64,000 bases of DNA from Alphaproteobacteria bacterium (GCA_020632925.1 JACKER010000007.1:434001-498000); one strand, 5' to 3'. Positions 26,524 through 37,258 are shown, counted from the first letter of the stretch. The notes: generated from the letters alone by a model not told the origin. A program made the numbers and translations.

Positions 26524-26962
26524 GCTCGATCCGGGCTGGGTCGTCGCGGCCCTCCTCTCCCTGGTGGTCGCGCTGCTCGGGGTCGCGTGGTGGCGTGCGC
26601 GCACGCGGATCCGGCGGGGCAACCTCGCTCGCCAGTCGGTCGCGAAGCGCGGGGAGCGCCGGGCGGAGCGGCTGCTGCGGCGCGCCGGGTACACCGTGAT
26701 CGAGCGCCAGCTCACGGGCTCGTTCGTGATGGTCGTGGACGGCGAGGAGGTCGACGTGACCTGTCGGCTGGACCTGCTGGTCGAGGACGCCCGAGGCGCG
26801 CGCTACGCCGCCGAGGTGAAGACCGGCGCGCGAGCGACCGACCCCACGCGCCCGGCCACCAGGCGCCAGCTCCTCGAGTACGAGCGTGCCTACGACGTCG
26901 ACGGGCTGCTCCTCGTGGACATGGACCAGGAGCGCGTCCGGACCGTGGTCTTTCCCGACTGA
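26516..26962 (+). CDS. Membrane-anchored PD-(D/E)XK nuclease-like protein
   Basis: A 148-aa protein with a GTG start overlapping the kinase stop by 8 nt. An N-terminal membrane helix (VVAALLSLVVALLGVAWW) is followed by a basic segment. A restriction-endonuclease-like core follows: GERRAERLL helix, CRLDLLVED (Asp) and YAAEVKTG (E-x-K). These give the D...ExK metal-binding pattern of the PD-(D/E)XK fold, similar to YraN/Mrr-like proteins. Catalytic ability and target are unknown. Overlap with the kinase suggests the two are regulated or act together. Confidence 0.6.
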   Translation: MAELDPGWVVAALLSLVVALLGVAWWRARTRIRRGNLARQSVAKRGERRAERLLRRAGYTVIERQLTGSFVMVVDGEEVDVTCRLDLLVEDARGARYAAEVKTGARATDPTRPATRRQLLEYERAYDVDGLLLVDMDQERVRTVVFPD

Positions 26963-27017
26963 GGGTGGCCGATCCGCGCGGAACGGAGCATGATCGCGCG
27001 CGACCGGGGGGTGAGAC

Positions 27018-27761
27018 GTGCTGCCGATCCTGATGCTGCTGGCCTGCGACATGGGGCCGTCGTTCTCGCAGGTCCAGGAGATCGACACCATCGAGGCCTA
27101 CGAGGAGTTCCTCGCGAAGGACCCCGACGGCGTCTACAAGTTCGCCATCGAGAAGCGCCTCGAGGAGCTCTACTTCGAGCGCGGGCAGAAGGAGATGACG
27201 ACCGAGGCCTGGCAAGCGTACCTCGACCGCTTCCCCGAGGGCGCGAGCGCCGAGAAGGCGAAGCGCGAGCTCGCGACCGCGATGTACAGCGACGCCGTCA
27301 AGCAGGACACGGTCGAGGCGTACGAGGCGTTCCTCGAGAAGAACAGGAAGGGCGGCGACAAGTGGCTGGTCGCGCGCGCCAAGGGCCGCATCGCGGTGCT
27401 CCAGTACGGCGGCATCAGCATGGGCGAGCCCAAGGTCGAGCGGGTGAACATGGCCGAGGACCCGAAGGGCGAGCTCAACGGCTGGGGCGTGTCGGTCGAG
27501 GTGACGAACGACGGCGACAAGACGCTCGAGTACGTCTCGATCACGCTCGAGTACATGGCCGACGAGGGGTACGTGCTGGCCGCCAAGGACTACCCGCTGG
27601 TGAGCAAGACCTGGTCGCTGCCCGCGAGCGACGAGCAGATGCGCCCGATCAAGCCGAAGGAGAAGCGCACCTGGCTCTGGACGGAGAGCGACGAGCAGGT
27701 GCCGAAGGGCTGGAACCAGAAGGTGAAGCTCAACCTCACCGGCCTGCGCTTCGTCGAGTAG
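27018..27761 (+). CDS. Lipoprotein with TPR-like helical repeats
   Basis: A 247-aa predicted exported protein, GTG start with a GGGGGGTGAG ribosome binding site. MLPILMLLAC is a short lipoprotein signal (Cys10). Residues about 20-130 hold repeated helices of the form EAYEEFLAKDPDG, EAWQAYLDRFPEG and EAYEAFLEKNRKG, which are typical of tetratricopeptide units. The C-terminal half is a beta-rich Ig-like domain (GELNGWGVSVEVTNDGDKTL, then YVSITLEYM), resembling FxLYD or DUF2393-type folds. No function assigned. Confidence 0.7.
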   Translation: MLPILMLLACDMGPSFSQVQEIDTIEAYEEFLAKDPDGVYKFAIEKRLEELYFERGQKEMTTEAWQAYLDRFPEGASAEKAKRELATAMYSDAVKQDTVEAYEAFLEKNRKGGDKWLVARAKGRIAVLQYGGISMGEPKVERVNMAEDPKGELNGWGVSVEVTNDGDKTLEYVSITLEYMADEGYVLAAKDYPLVSKTWSLPASDEQMRPIKPKEKRTWLWTESDEQVPKGWNQKVKLNLTGLRFVE

Positions 27762-27781
27762 CTCCCCGCTCCAGCTCGGCC

Positions 27782-29365
27782 TCACTCGGGCGAGGGGGCC
27801 TCGAGCTGGAAGTGGAGCAGGGCCACGTCGAAGCTGGGGGTGGTGTCGGTGAGGACGGTCTCCTGGGGCGTGCCGGGCAGGACCTTCAGGGTGGAGAGGA
27901 AGGTGACGGTCGCCCAGAGTCCTCCCTGGCCGTCGAACACGACGGTGTCGGCGTAGGCGTGGTTGTTGGGGTCGTCCGACGCGATGGGCCAGTAGCAGGC
28001 TTCGCTGCCGTCGGGCCGCCAGGTGAGCACCAGAGGGTCGGACCTCCCCTCCTCGTTGGCGCTGGAGACCTCGTTGGGAGGCGTACCGAACGTCGTCGTC
28101 CCCGTGGTGCCGCCGGCGGCGAGCCATCCGGCGTCGGTGTCGGCCGCCTGGTAGGTCACGGGGTCCGTTCCATCGGTCAGGCGCCGCACCTCGCCGACAT
28201 CACCGTCCGCTGTCCAGGTGACGGCCGCATCCACCGGTCCCGTGAGCTCCCATGACGTCGGCGGGTCGCCGAAGACGGGGTCCTCCGACGATCGACGATG
28301 GAGGTGAGGCTCTGGTCGGTCGTGGCGGCGGCCGCTGACGGGCTGGTTGGCCGTGGGGCTACCACCCCACTGGTACGCCCACGCGAGCTGACCGTTCAGG
28401 GTCCATCCCGCAGCGAAACCATCGAAGCCGCCCTCCACGAAGGGCGCGAAGGTCGTCTCCTCGGGGTGCCCGGCGGCCAGGGTCATGGTCTCCCCGAACT
28501 GTCCGACGACGACCACCCGGCGATCATCGAGGACCGCGACCGAGGTGGCGTCGACGAAGCCGGGGCCGGCGATGGCCTCGGCCCACGCGAGCGTTCCGTC
28601 GGCGTTCCAGCGCGACAGGTAGAGGTCGTACAGGAGCCCTCCAGGGAGCTTGTCACTGCTCGCGAGCGCGATCTCGTCCGGGCGTTCTGGCGCGAGGACG
28701 ACGCCGCTGCGGGAGTAGCGACCGAGGGCATAGGCCTCCCCCTCGGGCCCGATGGCGAGATCGATGAGGTCGTCGTGGTGCTCGCAGGCGATGTCCGCCG
28801 TCCAGAGGAGGGTGCCGTCGGTCTGGTAGACCGCGAAGGCGCCGTCGTTGCCGCCGTGGGCCGGGACGGTGGGCGCGGAGCCGCCCTCGAACGTGATGTC
28901 GGCGCTGTGGAAGATCCCCCAGGCCAGCCGATCACCGCGGACGTCCATCGCCATCGAGAGGGCACCACACCCTGCCCCGCGGCGCGTCCAGAGGAGTGCG
29001 CCCTGCGGATCGAGGTGTGTGAGGATGGCCTCGGAGAAGCCCGGGCAACTGAGCGTCAGTGTAGGTGCGCCTGGTGGCCCGAAGGTCATCTGACTGCCCA
29101 GTCGGCCGACGGTGAAGAGCGAGCCGTCGTCGGCCTGCGCCATCCGATGGATGCTGCCAGACCCTTCCCACTGGATGGCTCGATCGAGCGTTCCGCATGG
29201 AGGTGGAGGAGGCGTGCCCGTGTCGGCGGTGTCGCTCGCGTGCGTATCCGTCGTGGAGATGTCGGTGGGGTGCCACGTCCGATCGGTGGAGCTCGTCGTG
29301 GTGGAGCTCGTGCACGCAACGATCGGCAACCACATCGAGGACAGCGCGGACATCGCGTCCATCAT
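27782..29365 (-). CDS. Secreted lipoprotein with beta-propeller-like repeats
   Basis: A 527-aa predicted surface lipoprotein. Its signal reads MWLPIVAC with the Cys near residue 18, followed by a Ser/Thr/Asp-rich linker ending ADTGTPPPPPC. The body has repeated segments of the type DGSLFTVGRLG, GEAYALGRYS and DRRVVVVGQFG, each followed by TW/W-A-containing strands. These resemble delta-60/SBBP propeller repeats. A patch near 28285-28365 (GRRHDRPEPHLHRRSSED) breaks the pattern; see findings. The upstream ATG cluster allows several starts (29365, 29362, 29353). It lies 20 nt downstream of the DUF2071 gene on the same strand. Confidence 0.65.
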   Translation of the reverse strand: MMDAMSALSSMWLPIVACTSSTTTSSTDRTWHPTDISTTDTHASDTADTGTPPPPPCGTLDRAIQWEGSGSIHRMAQADDGSLFTVGRLGSQMTFGPPGAPTLTLSCPGFSEAILTHLDPQGALLWTRRGAGCGALSMAMDVRGDRLAWGIFHSADITFEGGSAPTVPAHGGNDGAFAVYQTDGTLLWTADIACEHHDDLIDLAIGPEGEAYALGRYSRSGVVLAPERPDEIALASSDKLPGGLLYDLYLSRWNADGTLAWAEAIAGPGFVDATSVAVLDDRRVVVVGQFGETMTLAAGHPEETTFAPFVEGGFDGFAAGWTLNGQLAWAYQWGGSPTANQPVSGRRHDRPEPHLHRRSSEDPVFGDPPTSWELTGPVDAAVTWTADGDVGEVRRLTDGTDPVTYQAADTDAGWLAAGGTTGTTTFGTPPNEVSSANEEGRSDPLVLTWRPDGSEACYWPIASDDPNNHAYADTVVFDGQGGLWATVTFLSTLKVLPGTPQETVLTDTTPSFDVALLHFQLEAPSPE

Positions 29366-29385
29366 GCCACGCCGTCACGCACTCT

Positions 29386-30129
29386 TCAGACCTGGCGCGG
29401 GCTCCAGACGACGACGTCGACCCCGGGCGAGTACATCACGTGGTCCGGGCGCAGTCCGTCGAGATCGAGGCCGTGGGCGGCGCCCATCGTGTTCTCCTCG
29501 ATCGTCACGTCCGCGTCCCGCAGCGGCCAGGGGATGTGGTGCACGTCGGTCTGCTTCGCGCGACCGTCCTTGCCGACGGTGAACAGGCAGTAGCGCTCGG
29601 AGAGCCAGTGCTCGAGCGTGCCGGGCCGCGCCATGCGGTACTCGCCGCGCGGCGTGTGGTGACCGGCGTACCGCGCGGAGGGAGCGCGTCCGTCGGTGCG
29701 CTCGCTCTCGTAGTGCAGGGTCGTCCCGCGGCGCTCCCAGCTCATCCTCGCCTGGTAGTAGGGCAGGTCGTACGTCGCGCGCGCCGTCTCCACCGCCAGC
29801 CGCTGGTGCGCGTCGAGCGAGAGGAACCAGACGCCCGGCTTGCCGTCGACGATCACGTACGTCCGCACGTTGAGCTCGGGGAAGGCCGAGATCCCGGGGA
29901 CGTTGAGCGTCCCGCGCGGGCGCACGTCGGACATGTGGAAGGGGATGATGCCGACCCAGCAGTCCCCGTCGTGCAGGTGCAGCTCGAGCGGCTCGGGCAC
30001 CAGCGTGCGGACGACCGCCGGATCGACCCGCCAGTGCATGAACAGGAAGTCGTTCCACGCCTGGTGCATCAGCCAGGGGGCGTCGGGCAGGGGGAACGGC
30101 CGGTGGTCGACGTGGTCGGTCAGGATCAC
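29386..30129 (-). CDS. DUF2071/YqjF-family protein
   Basis: A 247-aa protein of the acetoacetate-decarboxylase-like DUF2071 (YqjF) family, with no established reaction. Signatures are WNDFLFMHWRVDPAVVRTLVP, VGIIPFHMSDVRPRG and GVWFLSLDAHQRLAVETAR. Start GTG 30129 is chosen because it makes a GTGA overlap with the nth stop and gives the normal family N-terminus. Longer versions read into the end of nth in another frame. Confidence 0.85.
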   Translation of the reverse strand: MILTDHVDHRPFPLPDAPWLMHQAWNDFLFMHWRVDPAVVRTLVPEPLELHLHDGDCWVGIIPFHMSDVRPRGTLNVPGISAFPELNVRTYVIVDGKPGVWFLSLDAHQRLAVETARATYDLPYYQARMSWERRGTTLHYESERTDGRAPSARYAGHHTPRGEYRMARPGTLEHWLSERYCLFTVGKDGRAKQTDVHHIPWPLRDADVTIEENTMGAAHGLDLDGLRPDHVMYSPGVDVVVWSPRQV

Positions 30130-30812
30130 GAGGTCTTCCTCCTCTTGGCCTTGAGCTCTGCCGCCTGGTCGGCCTCGAGCTTCTTGCGCTTCGCGGTCGC
30201 CGCCCAGCCGCAGATCGGGCAGGCGTCGAGATCGTGGTGGAGAGCAGGGCAGTGGTCGCGGCCGAACTGGATGAGCTGCAGGTGCCGACGGATCCAGGTG
30301 TCCTTCGGAAACACGGCCTTGAGGTCCTTCTCCGTCTTCTCGACCGTCTTGCCCGTCGACAGCCCCCAACGGGCGGCGAGTCGGTGGATGTGCGTGTCCA
30401 CGGGGAACGCGGGGATGTGGAAGGCCTGGGCCATCACCACCGACGCCGTCTTGTGGCCCACGCCCGGCAGGGCCTCGAGCTCCTCGAACGTGCGCGGCAC
30501 CTCGCCGCCGTGCCGCTCGACCAGCAGCTGGCCGAGCCCCGCGAGCGCCTTCGCCTTCTGCGGCGCCAGCCCGACCTCGCGGATGATGGCCTGGATGTCC
30601 TCGACCGACATCGCCGCCAGGCCTGCGGCGTCGGGTGCGCGCCGGAAGAGCTCCGGCGTGACCTGGTTCACCTTCTTGTCCGTCGTCTGCGCCGACAGGA
30701 CCACCGCCACGAGCAGCGTGAACGGATCGGTGTGATCGAGGGGGATGGGGAGGGACGGGTAGAGCTCGTCGAGCTGCTTCCCGATGCGATCGGCTTTCTC
30801 GCGGCGCGTCAT
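30126..30812 (-). CDS. nth: Endonuclease III (DNA glycosylase/AP lyase)
   Basis: A 228-aa base-excision repair enzyme that removes oxidised pyrimidines and cleaves at the abasic site. The helix-hairpin-helix is LPGVGHKTASVV with the catalytic Lys, and the catalytic Asp is in FPVDTHIHRLAARW. LLVAVVLSAQTTDKKVN is the family N-terminal signature. The iron-sulfur region reads CPALHHDLDACPICGW: three Cys, with the fourth of the usual C-X6-C-X2-C-X5-C set missing or moved, so cluster binding is uncertain. A Lys-rich tail follows. It lies between a sulfatase (12 nt upstream) and DUF2071 (GTGA overlap). Confidence 0.92.
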   Translation of the reverse strand: MTRREKADRIGKQLDELYPSLPIPLDHTDPFTLLVAVVLSAQTTDKKVNQVTPELFRRAPDAAGLAAMSVEDIQAIIREVGLAPQKAKALAGLGQLLVERHGGEVPRTFEELEALPGVGHKTASVVMAQAFHIPAFPVDTHIHRLAARWGLSTGKTVEKTEKDLKAVFPKDTWIRRHLQLIQFGRDHCPALHHDLDACPICGWAATAKRKKLEADQAAELKAKRRKTS

Positions 30813-30823
30813 GCGCCCCCCTA

Positions 30824-32137
30824 TCACCAGCCCGCCTCCAGGTGGTGGTGCAGCTCCCGCAGGGCCTCCCGGTCGTCGCGGTCGAGGTCGACGAGCCGCT
30901 CCCCGTCGTCGAGCGCGCCCGGATCGCGGCGGTACAGCTCCTCCTCGCGCCCCCGCTCCGCCACGAGCGTGTGCGTGAGCCCGACGACGGCGGTGTCGTG
31001 ATCGTCGGGGAGCGGGAAGCCGTTGCGGCCGAAGCGGTCCACGATCAGGCAGCGACGGGCCCCCTCGCCGCCGTCGAGCACCGAGGCGAAGCTGACGCCG
31101 TCGGTGGCGGGCCGGTCCGCGACGCCCGCGAGCTCGAGCACGGTGTCCATCAGGTCGGTGACGTGGACCAGCGCGTCCGAGACCCCCGGCGCGATCGACG
31201 GCCCGCGGATCAGCCAGGGGACACGCGCGCCGCCCGCATAGACGGTGGCCTTCGACCGGTGGGCCTTCGCGGGCGGGCGGACGAGCTCGATGGGGGTCCC
31301 GTTGTCGGCCAGGACCATCAGCACGCCGCGGTCGCCCAGCGCGTCGGCGATACGTCCGATCTGCGCGTCCATCGCCTCGATCATGGCGTCGCCGATGCCC
31401 GGGAGGTCGGACGGGTCGGCGCGCTCGTACATGGAGGGCGGCGGCGCCTCGTAGGGCTCGTGCGCGGCGGACATCGCGACGTAGAGGAAGAAGGGCTCCG
31501 GGAGGTCGTGGATCGCCTGGACGGCGCGGTCCCCCTGCGCCTGGATGAGGTGGTCCGAGGACGTCGTCACCTCTCCGTCGATGACCCGCTCCCAGCGCGC
31601 GTACCCCAGCGCCTCGCCGCGCTGGTCGAGCAACGACGTGCCAGGGTTGCCGATCAGACCGTCGAAGTGGTCGAACCCCTGTCGCTGGGGCCCGGTGGGC
31701 GCGTCCTCGTTCCAGAGGGACAGGTGCCACTTGCCGACGATCATCGAGGTCCAGTCCCGGTCCGCCCGATCCCGCAAGGCCTCCGCCAGCGTCTCTTCGA
31801 GGTCGTCGAGCTCCCCGTGGACATCATGGGGGGAGACGGTCCCGCCGATGCCGGTGCGGGTTGGGCGCATGCCCGTGAGCAGCGACGCGCGGGCGGCGGA
31901 ACAGACGGGCTCCGCATAGGCGCTGCGCAACATCAGGGATTGATCGGCCAAGGCATCCAATCGGGGCGTCCAGGCCGGTCTTCGGTGCAACCCATAGGCG
32001 CCGATCTTGTCGACGCCCACGTCGTCCATCAGCACGACGACGACATTGTCCGCGACGAGATCGGACGCTGGCGCCGGACCCGCGCACGGAGGAGGCAGCG
32101 CCTCCGTACAACCCCACCAACCCAAGACGAGCAACAT
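30824..32137 (-). CDS. Type I sulfatase, lipoprotein, with canonical formylglycine motif
   Basis: A 437-aa secreted sulfatase. MLLVLGWWGC is a lipoprotein signal. The metal ligands include MDDVG at Asp38-Asp39. The nucleophile motif is C79-SAA-R83 followed by ASLLTG, matching CxAxR, in which Cys is converted to formylglycine. VGKWHLSLW supplies the conserved Lys and His, and VMLADNG-type LVMVLADNGTPIE supplies the C-terminal metal site. Substrate is unknown; sulfated polysaccharides are typical. No formylglycine-generating enzyme is in the window. It lies 12 nt upstream of nth on the same strand. Confidence 0.85.
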   Translation of the reverse strand: MLLVLGWWGCTEALPPPCAGPAPASDLVADNVVVVLMDDVGVDKIGAYGLHRRPAWTPRLDALADQSLMLRSAYAEPVCSAARASLLTGMRPTRTGIGGTVSPHDVHGELDDLEETLAEALRDRADRDWTSMIVGKWHLSLWNEDAPTGPQRQGFDHFDGLIGNPGTSLLDQRGEALGYARWERVIDGEVTTSSDHLIQAQGDRAVQAIHDLPEPFFLYVAMSAAHEPYEAPPPSMYERADPSDLPGIGDAMIEAMDAQIGRIADALGDRGVLMVLADNGTPIELVRPPAKAHRSKATVYAGGARVPWLIRGPSIAPGVSDALVHVTDLMDTVLELAGVADRPATDGVSFASVLDGGEGARRCLIVDRFGRNGFPLPDDHDTAVVGLTHTLVAERGREEELYRRDPGALDDGERLVDLDRDDREALRELHHHLEAGW

Positions 32138-32184
32138 CGGACGACGATACCATCGCCGATTGACGCCAGGTCATGTTCCCGCGA

Positions 32185-33498
32185 TCACCGGCCCAGCAGG
32201 CGCACGGATTGTGCGGAGGTGAAGCGGCGATCGGGGTCGTACCGATCGCGCACGGCCTCGAACTCCTCCCAGCGCGGGTACATCCGCTTGAACTGCTCCG
32301 AGGTCGTGAAGGCGTCCTTCGCGAGGTACACCCGGCCCTCGTTGTCGAGGACGAAGGCGTTGAGCTCGCGGACCATCTTCGCCGTCTGCTCGGGGTCGCG
32401 GATGGGGACGTCGACGGCCAGCGTGGTGCCGCGCTTGGGGAAGGAGAGCATGCCCTCGCCCTGATCGCCGCAGTCCTTGAAGACGGTGACGAAGGACGCG
32501 CCGCCGAGCTTCTGGAAGAGCTCGAGGAAGCGGTCGTACAGCTCGATGTCCGACGGCATCACGCACTGGTACTGGGTGAAGCCGGCCTTGCCGTACCCCC
32601 GGTTCCACTCGCGGGCGAGGTCGAGGATCCAGAAGAAGGTCCCGGGCGCCACGACGTGCTTCTTGTCGGCCGCGCCGTGCTTCGCGTACCAGACGCTGTT
32701 GAGCATGGCGATGGTGGCGCCGTTCATGACGCCGCTCGGGAACACGTCGGGCACCATCAGGCCCTGCTTGACCGGCGGGGGCTCCTTGGGGGACTCCTCG
32801 GTCGTCGCCCAGCGCCCGGCGTTGAGGATGCCGCGGCCCCGCGCGGCGCCGGTGGAGGTCGTGTCCACCCAGGCGACCGTCATGGGCCAGGTCTCGCCGG
32901 CGGCGTTCAGGCGCGAGAACACCTCGCGGAACGAGCCGATGCGCGAGGTCTCCTCGTACACCCAGGGAGCGGCGAGCTTCGTGAGCTTCACCTCGACCTC
33001 GAGGATGATGCCCGTCAGCCCCATGCCACCGAGCGTCGCCGCGAACAGGTCGGCGTGCTGCTCGCGGTTCACCTCGAGGACGCTGCCGTCCGCCACCATC
33101 ATCTTGAGCGAGGTGACGAAGCGCCCGAAGGTGCCGTCGACGTGGTGGTTCTTGCCGTGGATGTCCGAGGCGACCATGCCGCCGAGCGTGACGTACTGCG
33201 TGCCCGGGCTCACGGGGCTGAAGTACCCGAGAGGGAGGAACAGGCGCGCCAGCGTCGAGAGCGACAGCCCGGCCTCGGCACGGAGCAGGCCCGTGCTCGG
33301 GTCGAACGACAGGACGCGGTCCGCGGCCGTGGACACGAGGACCGGACGGTCGGAGCCGGGAGCGGGGAGCGCGGCATCGCCATACGCCCGACCCAACCCA
33401 CGCGCGAGCCCGGCCGTGCGCGCGCTGCGGAGCAGATCCTCCGACGCGACGACCTGACCTTCGACCACCGGAAACCGGCCCCAGCCCGACAGCTCCAT
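32185..33498 (-). CDS. FAD-binding oxidoreductase, DprE1-like
   Basis: A 437-aa VAO-type flavoprotein resembling decaprenylphosphoryl-ribose oxidase and other sugar-lipid oxidases. The FAD-binding motif ARGLGRAYGDAAL and the strongly conserved GGMVASDIHGKNHH segment (DprE1 has the same GxxxxDxHGKNHH) are seen. The C-terminus DRYDPDRRFTSAQSVRLLGR is typical. ATG 33498 starts at MELSGWGR; a TTG nine bases upstream is the alternative. No DprE2-like reductase partner is adjacent. It may act on a polyprenyl-linked sugar for cell-envelope synthesis (inferred). Confidence 0.82.
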   Translation of the reverse strand: MELSGWGRFPVVEGQVVASEDLLRSARTAGLARGLGRAYGDAALPAPGSDRPVLVSTAADRVLSFDPSTGLLRAEAGLSLSTLARLFLPLGYFSPVSPGTQYVTLGGMVASDIHGKNHHVDGTFGRFVTSLKMMVADGSVLEVNREQHADLFAATLGGMGLTGIILEVEVKLTKLAAPWVYEETSRIGSFREVFSRLNAAGETWPMTVAWVDTTSTGAARGRGILNAGRWATTEESPKEPPPVKQGLMVPDVFPSGVMNGATIAMLNSVWYAKHGAADKKHVVAPGTFFWILDLAREWNRGYGKAGFTQYQCVMPSDIELYDRFLELFQKLGGASFVTVFKDCGDQGEGMLSFPKRGTTLAVDVPIRDPEQTAKMVRELNAFVLDNEGRVYLAKDAFTTSEQFKRMYPRWEEFEAVRDRYDPDRRFTSAQSVRLLGR

Positions 33499-33558
33499 GG
33501 CGAGCAACGTAACGCGCCGAGGCGGCGAGCCGCTGGCCGCTTCGGGCTACGGACCGCA

Positions 33559-33593
33559 GGCTACAGGCTACGGGCTACAGGCTACAGGCTACA
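33559..33593. repeat. Heptanucleotide tandem repeat (GGCTACA)x5
   Basis: Five head-to-tail copies of GGCTACA, the second reading GGCTACG, lie just upstream of the DprE1-like gene start, with a degraded copy (GGGCTACGGACC) before them. Such CTACAGG/TAGCCTG tracts are frequent slippage-prone intergenic repeats. They fall outside the coding sequences on both sides. Confidence 0.8.
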
Positions 33594-33634
33594 GGGACGG
33601 TATTTCCCCCGCAGAGCCCCCCTACGGTCTGAAG

Positions 33635-33919
33635 CTACGCGGCTTCGAGCTCGAACTCCTTGAGCAGCTTGTCGCTCTTGGCCTTCGCGATGCGGTTGCG
33701 GAGCTTCTTGGCCTCGTGGCTGTCGCGGACCGCCTTCGCCAGCGTGAACGTCGAGCCGACGGTGAAGAGCTGACCCATCATCAGGTACCCCTTGATCCAC
33801 CAGTCGACGGGCAGCATCAGCGTGCCACCGACCGTCATCGCCAGCGCGACCCCGAAGCTCAGCCACACCTGGAAGGACCAGGCGGCGGTGTGGGGGTCGA
33901 GGTTGTCGTTCGCATCCAC
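33635..33919 (-). CDS. YiaA/YiaB-family two-helix membrane protein
   Basis: A 94-aa inner-membrane protein of the YiaA/B two-helix family, function unknown. WSFQVWLSFGVALAMTVGGT and YLMMGQLFTVGSTFTLAK form the two helices, with LPVDWWIKGY between them and the VRDSHEAKKLRNRI basic tail, all recognisable family features. GTG 33919 is chosen because it follows a GGAGGTGC ribosome binding site; an in-frame ATG is absent nearby. Confidence 0.85.
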   Translation of the reverse strand: MDANDNLDPHTAAWSFQVWLSFGVALAMTVGGTLMLPVDWWIKGYLMMGQLFTVGSTFTLAKAVRDSHEAKKLRNRIAKAKSDKLLKEFELEAA

Positions 33920-34022
33920 GCAGCACCTCCGTGACATCTCCAACCTCGCCCGCGCGTGCGCACCGGAGGTTGGCGCGGCGTGGAACGTGTGTGAACCGGG
34001 GTATAGGGGCCGGGGAGGGCGG

Positions 34023-35423
34023 ATGCTGCTGGGGATCGCGCTCGTCGCGTGCTCGGGGGGGAGCGACGCCGAGACCGACACGACGAGCCCCACCGACCTG
34101 ACCCACGAGACGGGCGCTCCCACCGGGGAGACGGCGACGACGCCGGCCGGGTGCCGCGTGGACGACGACCTCAAGGTGCGCTGCCCGTTCTCGCGCTCCG
34201 AGCCCGGTGCGCTCGAGCTCGTGCTGGAGCTGCCGGTCGACGGCACGACGCGGTCGTTCGCGGGTGAGCCGACGGCGCTGACGGGCGAGCTGGTCGGCTG
34301 GGACGTGGTGGCCGGCGAGGACGTGTTCGCCAGCGTGCTGGACCACGGGGTCGTGGTGGACAGCGCGCTGCTGAGCGTGCCGGTGCCGCCTTCCGCGGAC
34401 ATCGTGGTGACGGTGGAGGTCGACGGGCCCTCGGTGGTGGACCGCGTCGCCTTCCCGTTCGCGTGCAGCGGGGATCCGCAGCTCATGGCGCTCGACGCGC
34501 GCGGCCGCGTGCGGTGGCTGCAGCCCTCGGGCGGTGGGACGCAGGTGATGCCGACCTTCGCGACCAGCGGCCGGGGAGGTGTGGTCGCGGTCACCTCGCG
34601 CGAGGCGTTGCGCGAGTGGCGCTGGGACGGCACGCAGGTCCTGGACCTGGAGCTCGCCGACGGGACGCTGCCACGGCTGGTCCACCACGCCCTCGACACC
34701 TCCGGCGAGGAGACGTTCGTGCTCGACGCCGACTCGCAGACGCTGTCCGACGCCGAGGACTACATCATCGACGGTGTCACGCACATCTCGGGCGGCCAGG
34801 CCTCCCACGTGTGGGACATCCTCGACGTGATGGACCCGGTCGGGCTCCCCGGGCCTGCGGGACCCTCGTACTGGTTCCAGTTCCTCGGCTCGAGGGACAC
34901 GGTCCACGTCAACAGCATCGACGTGCAGCCCGATGGGACGTGGATCCTGTCGCTCAAGCACCTCGACACGGTGGTGAAGGTCGGCCGCAACGGGCAGGTG
35001 CTCTGGTCGCTGCTCGGCACCCCCACGCCCCTCGCGTTCCAGGCAGAGGCGCTGACGCTGACCAGCGACAAGCTCGATCCGACCTTCCAGTACCCGCACC
35101 ACGCCAGCACCACGCCCTGGGGCACGCTGCTGCTGATCGACAACGGGCGCGGCTCGCAGACCACGCGGATCCTCGAGTTCGCGATCGATGAGGGCGCCCG
35201 CGAGGCCACGCCCCTGCGCGCGTGGGACCTCGGGATGGAGTGCCCGGTCCAGGGCAGCGCCTTCGGCATGCCCGACCACAGCGTGCTCGCCCTGTGCGCT
35301 CGGACGCGGACGCTGTTCGAGCTCGACGACGAGGGCATCCGCCGCCAGATGTCGATCACGTGCCGCGAGGACGGCGGGGGGCCCGCGATCGCGCGCGCAT
35401 ACCCCACCAACCTCACCGACTGA
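34023..35423 (+). CDS. Arylsulfotransferase (ASST)-like lipoprotein
   Basis: A 466-aa exported lipoprotein. MLLGIALVAC is the signal (Cys10), followed by a Thr/Asp/Glu-rich linker to about 45. The rest is propeller-like and resembles the arylsulfate sulfotransferase family: VNSIDVQPDGTWILSLKHLDTVVKV and FQYPHHASTTPWGTLLLIDNG correspond to family-conserved segments around the active-site His residues. Known enzymes transfer sulfate between phenols in the periplasm; many homologues have no known role. It is convergent with the acyl-CoA dehydrogenase (3 nt apart). A homologue lies at 37975-39414. Confidence 0.7.
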   Translation: MLLGIALVACSGGSDAETDTTSPTDLTHETGAPTGETATTPAGCRVDDDLKVRCPFSRSEPGALELVLELPVDGTTRSFAGEPTALTGELVGWDVVAGEDVFASVLDHGVVVDSALLSVPVPPSADIVVTVEVDGPSVVDRVAFPFACSGDPQLMALDARGRVRWLQPSGGGTQVMPTFATSGRGGVVAVTSREALREWRWDGTQVLDLELADGTLPRLVHHALDTSGEETFVLDADSQTLSDAEDYIIDGVTHISGGQASHVWDILDVMDPVGLPGPAGPSYWFQFLGSRDTVHVNSIDVQPDGTWILSLKHLDTVVKVGRNGQVLWSLLGTPTPLAFQAEALTLTSDKLDPTFQYPHHASTTPWGTLLLIDNGRGSQTTRILEFAIDEGAREATPLRAWDLGMECPVQGSAFGMPDHSVLALCARTRTLFELDDEGIRRQMSITCREDGGGPAIARAYPTNLTD

Positions 35424-35426
35424 CGG

Positions 35427-37244
<1,818 letters not shown>

Positions 37245-37258
37245 GGTGCTCTCCTGGC

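Noticed and set aside
22984..26715. A 1243-aa open frame on the minus strand
   Set aside because: It lies opposite the kinase gene and has the Arg/Pro/His-rich composition of a shadow frame in high-GC DNA.
33559..33593. Regulatory binding sites in the GGCTACA repeats
   Set aside because: They look like simple slippage repeats with no relation to a promoter on either side.
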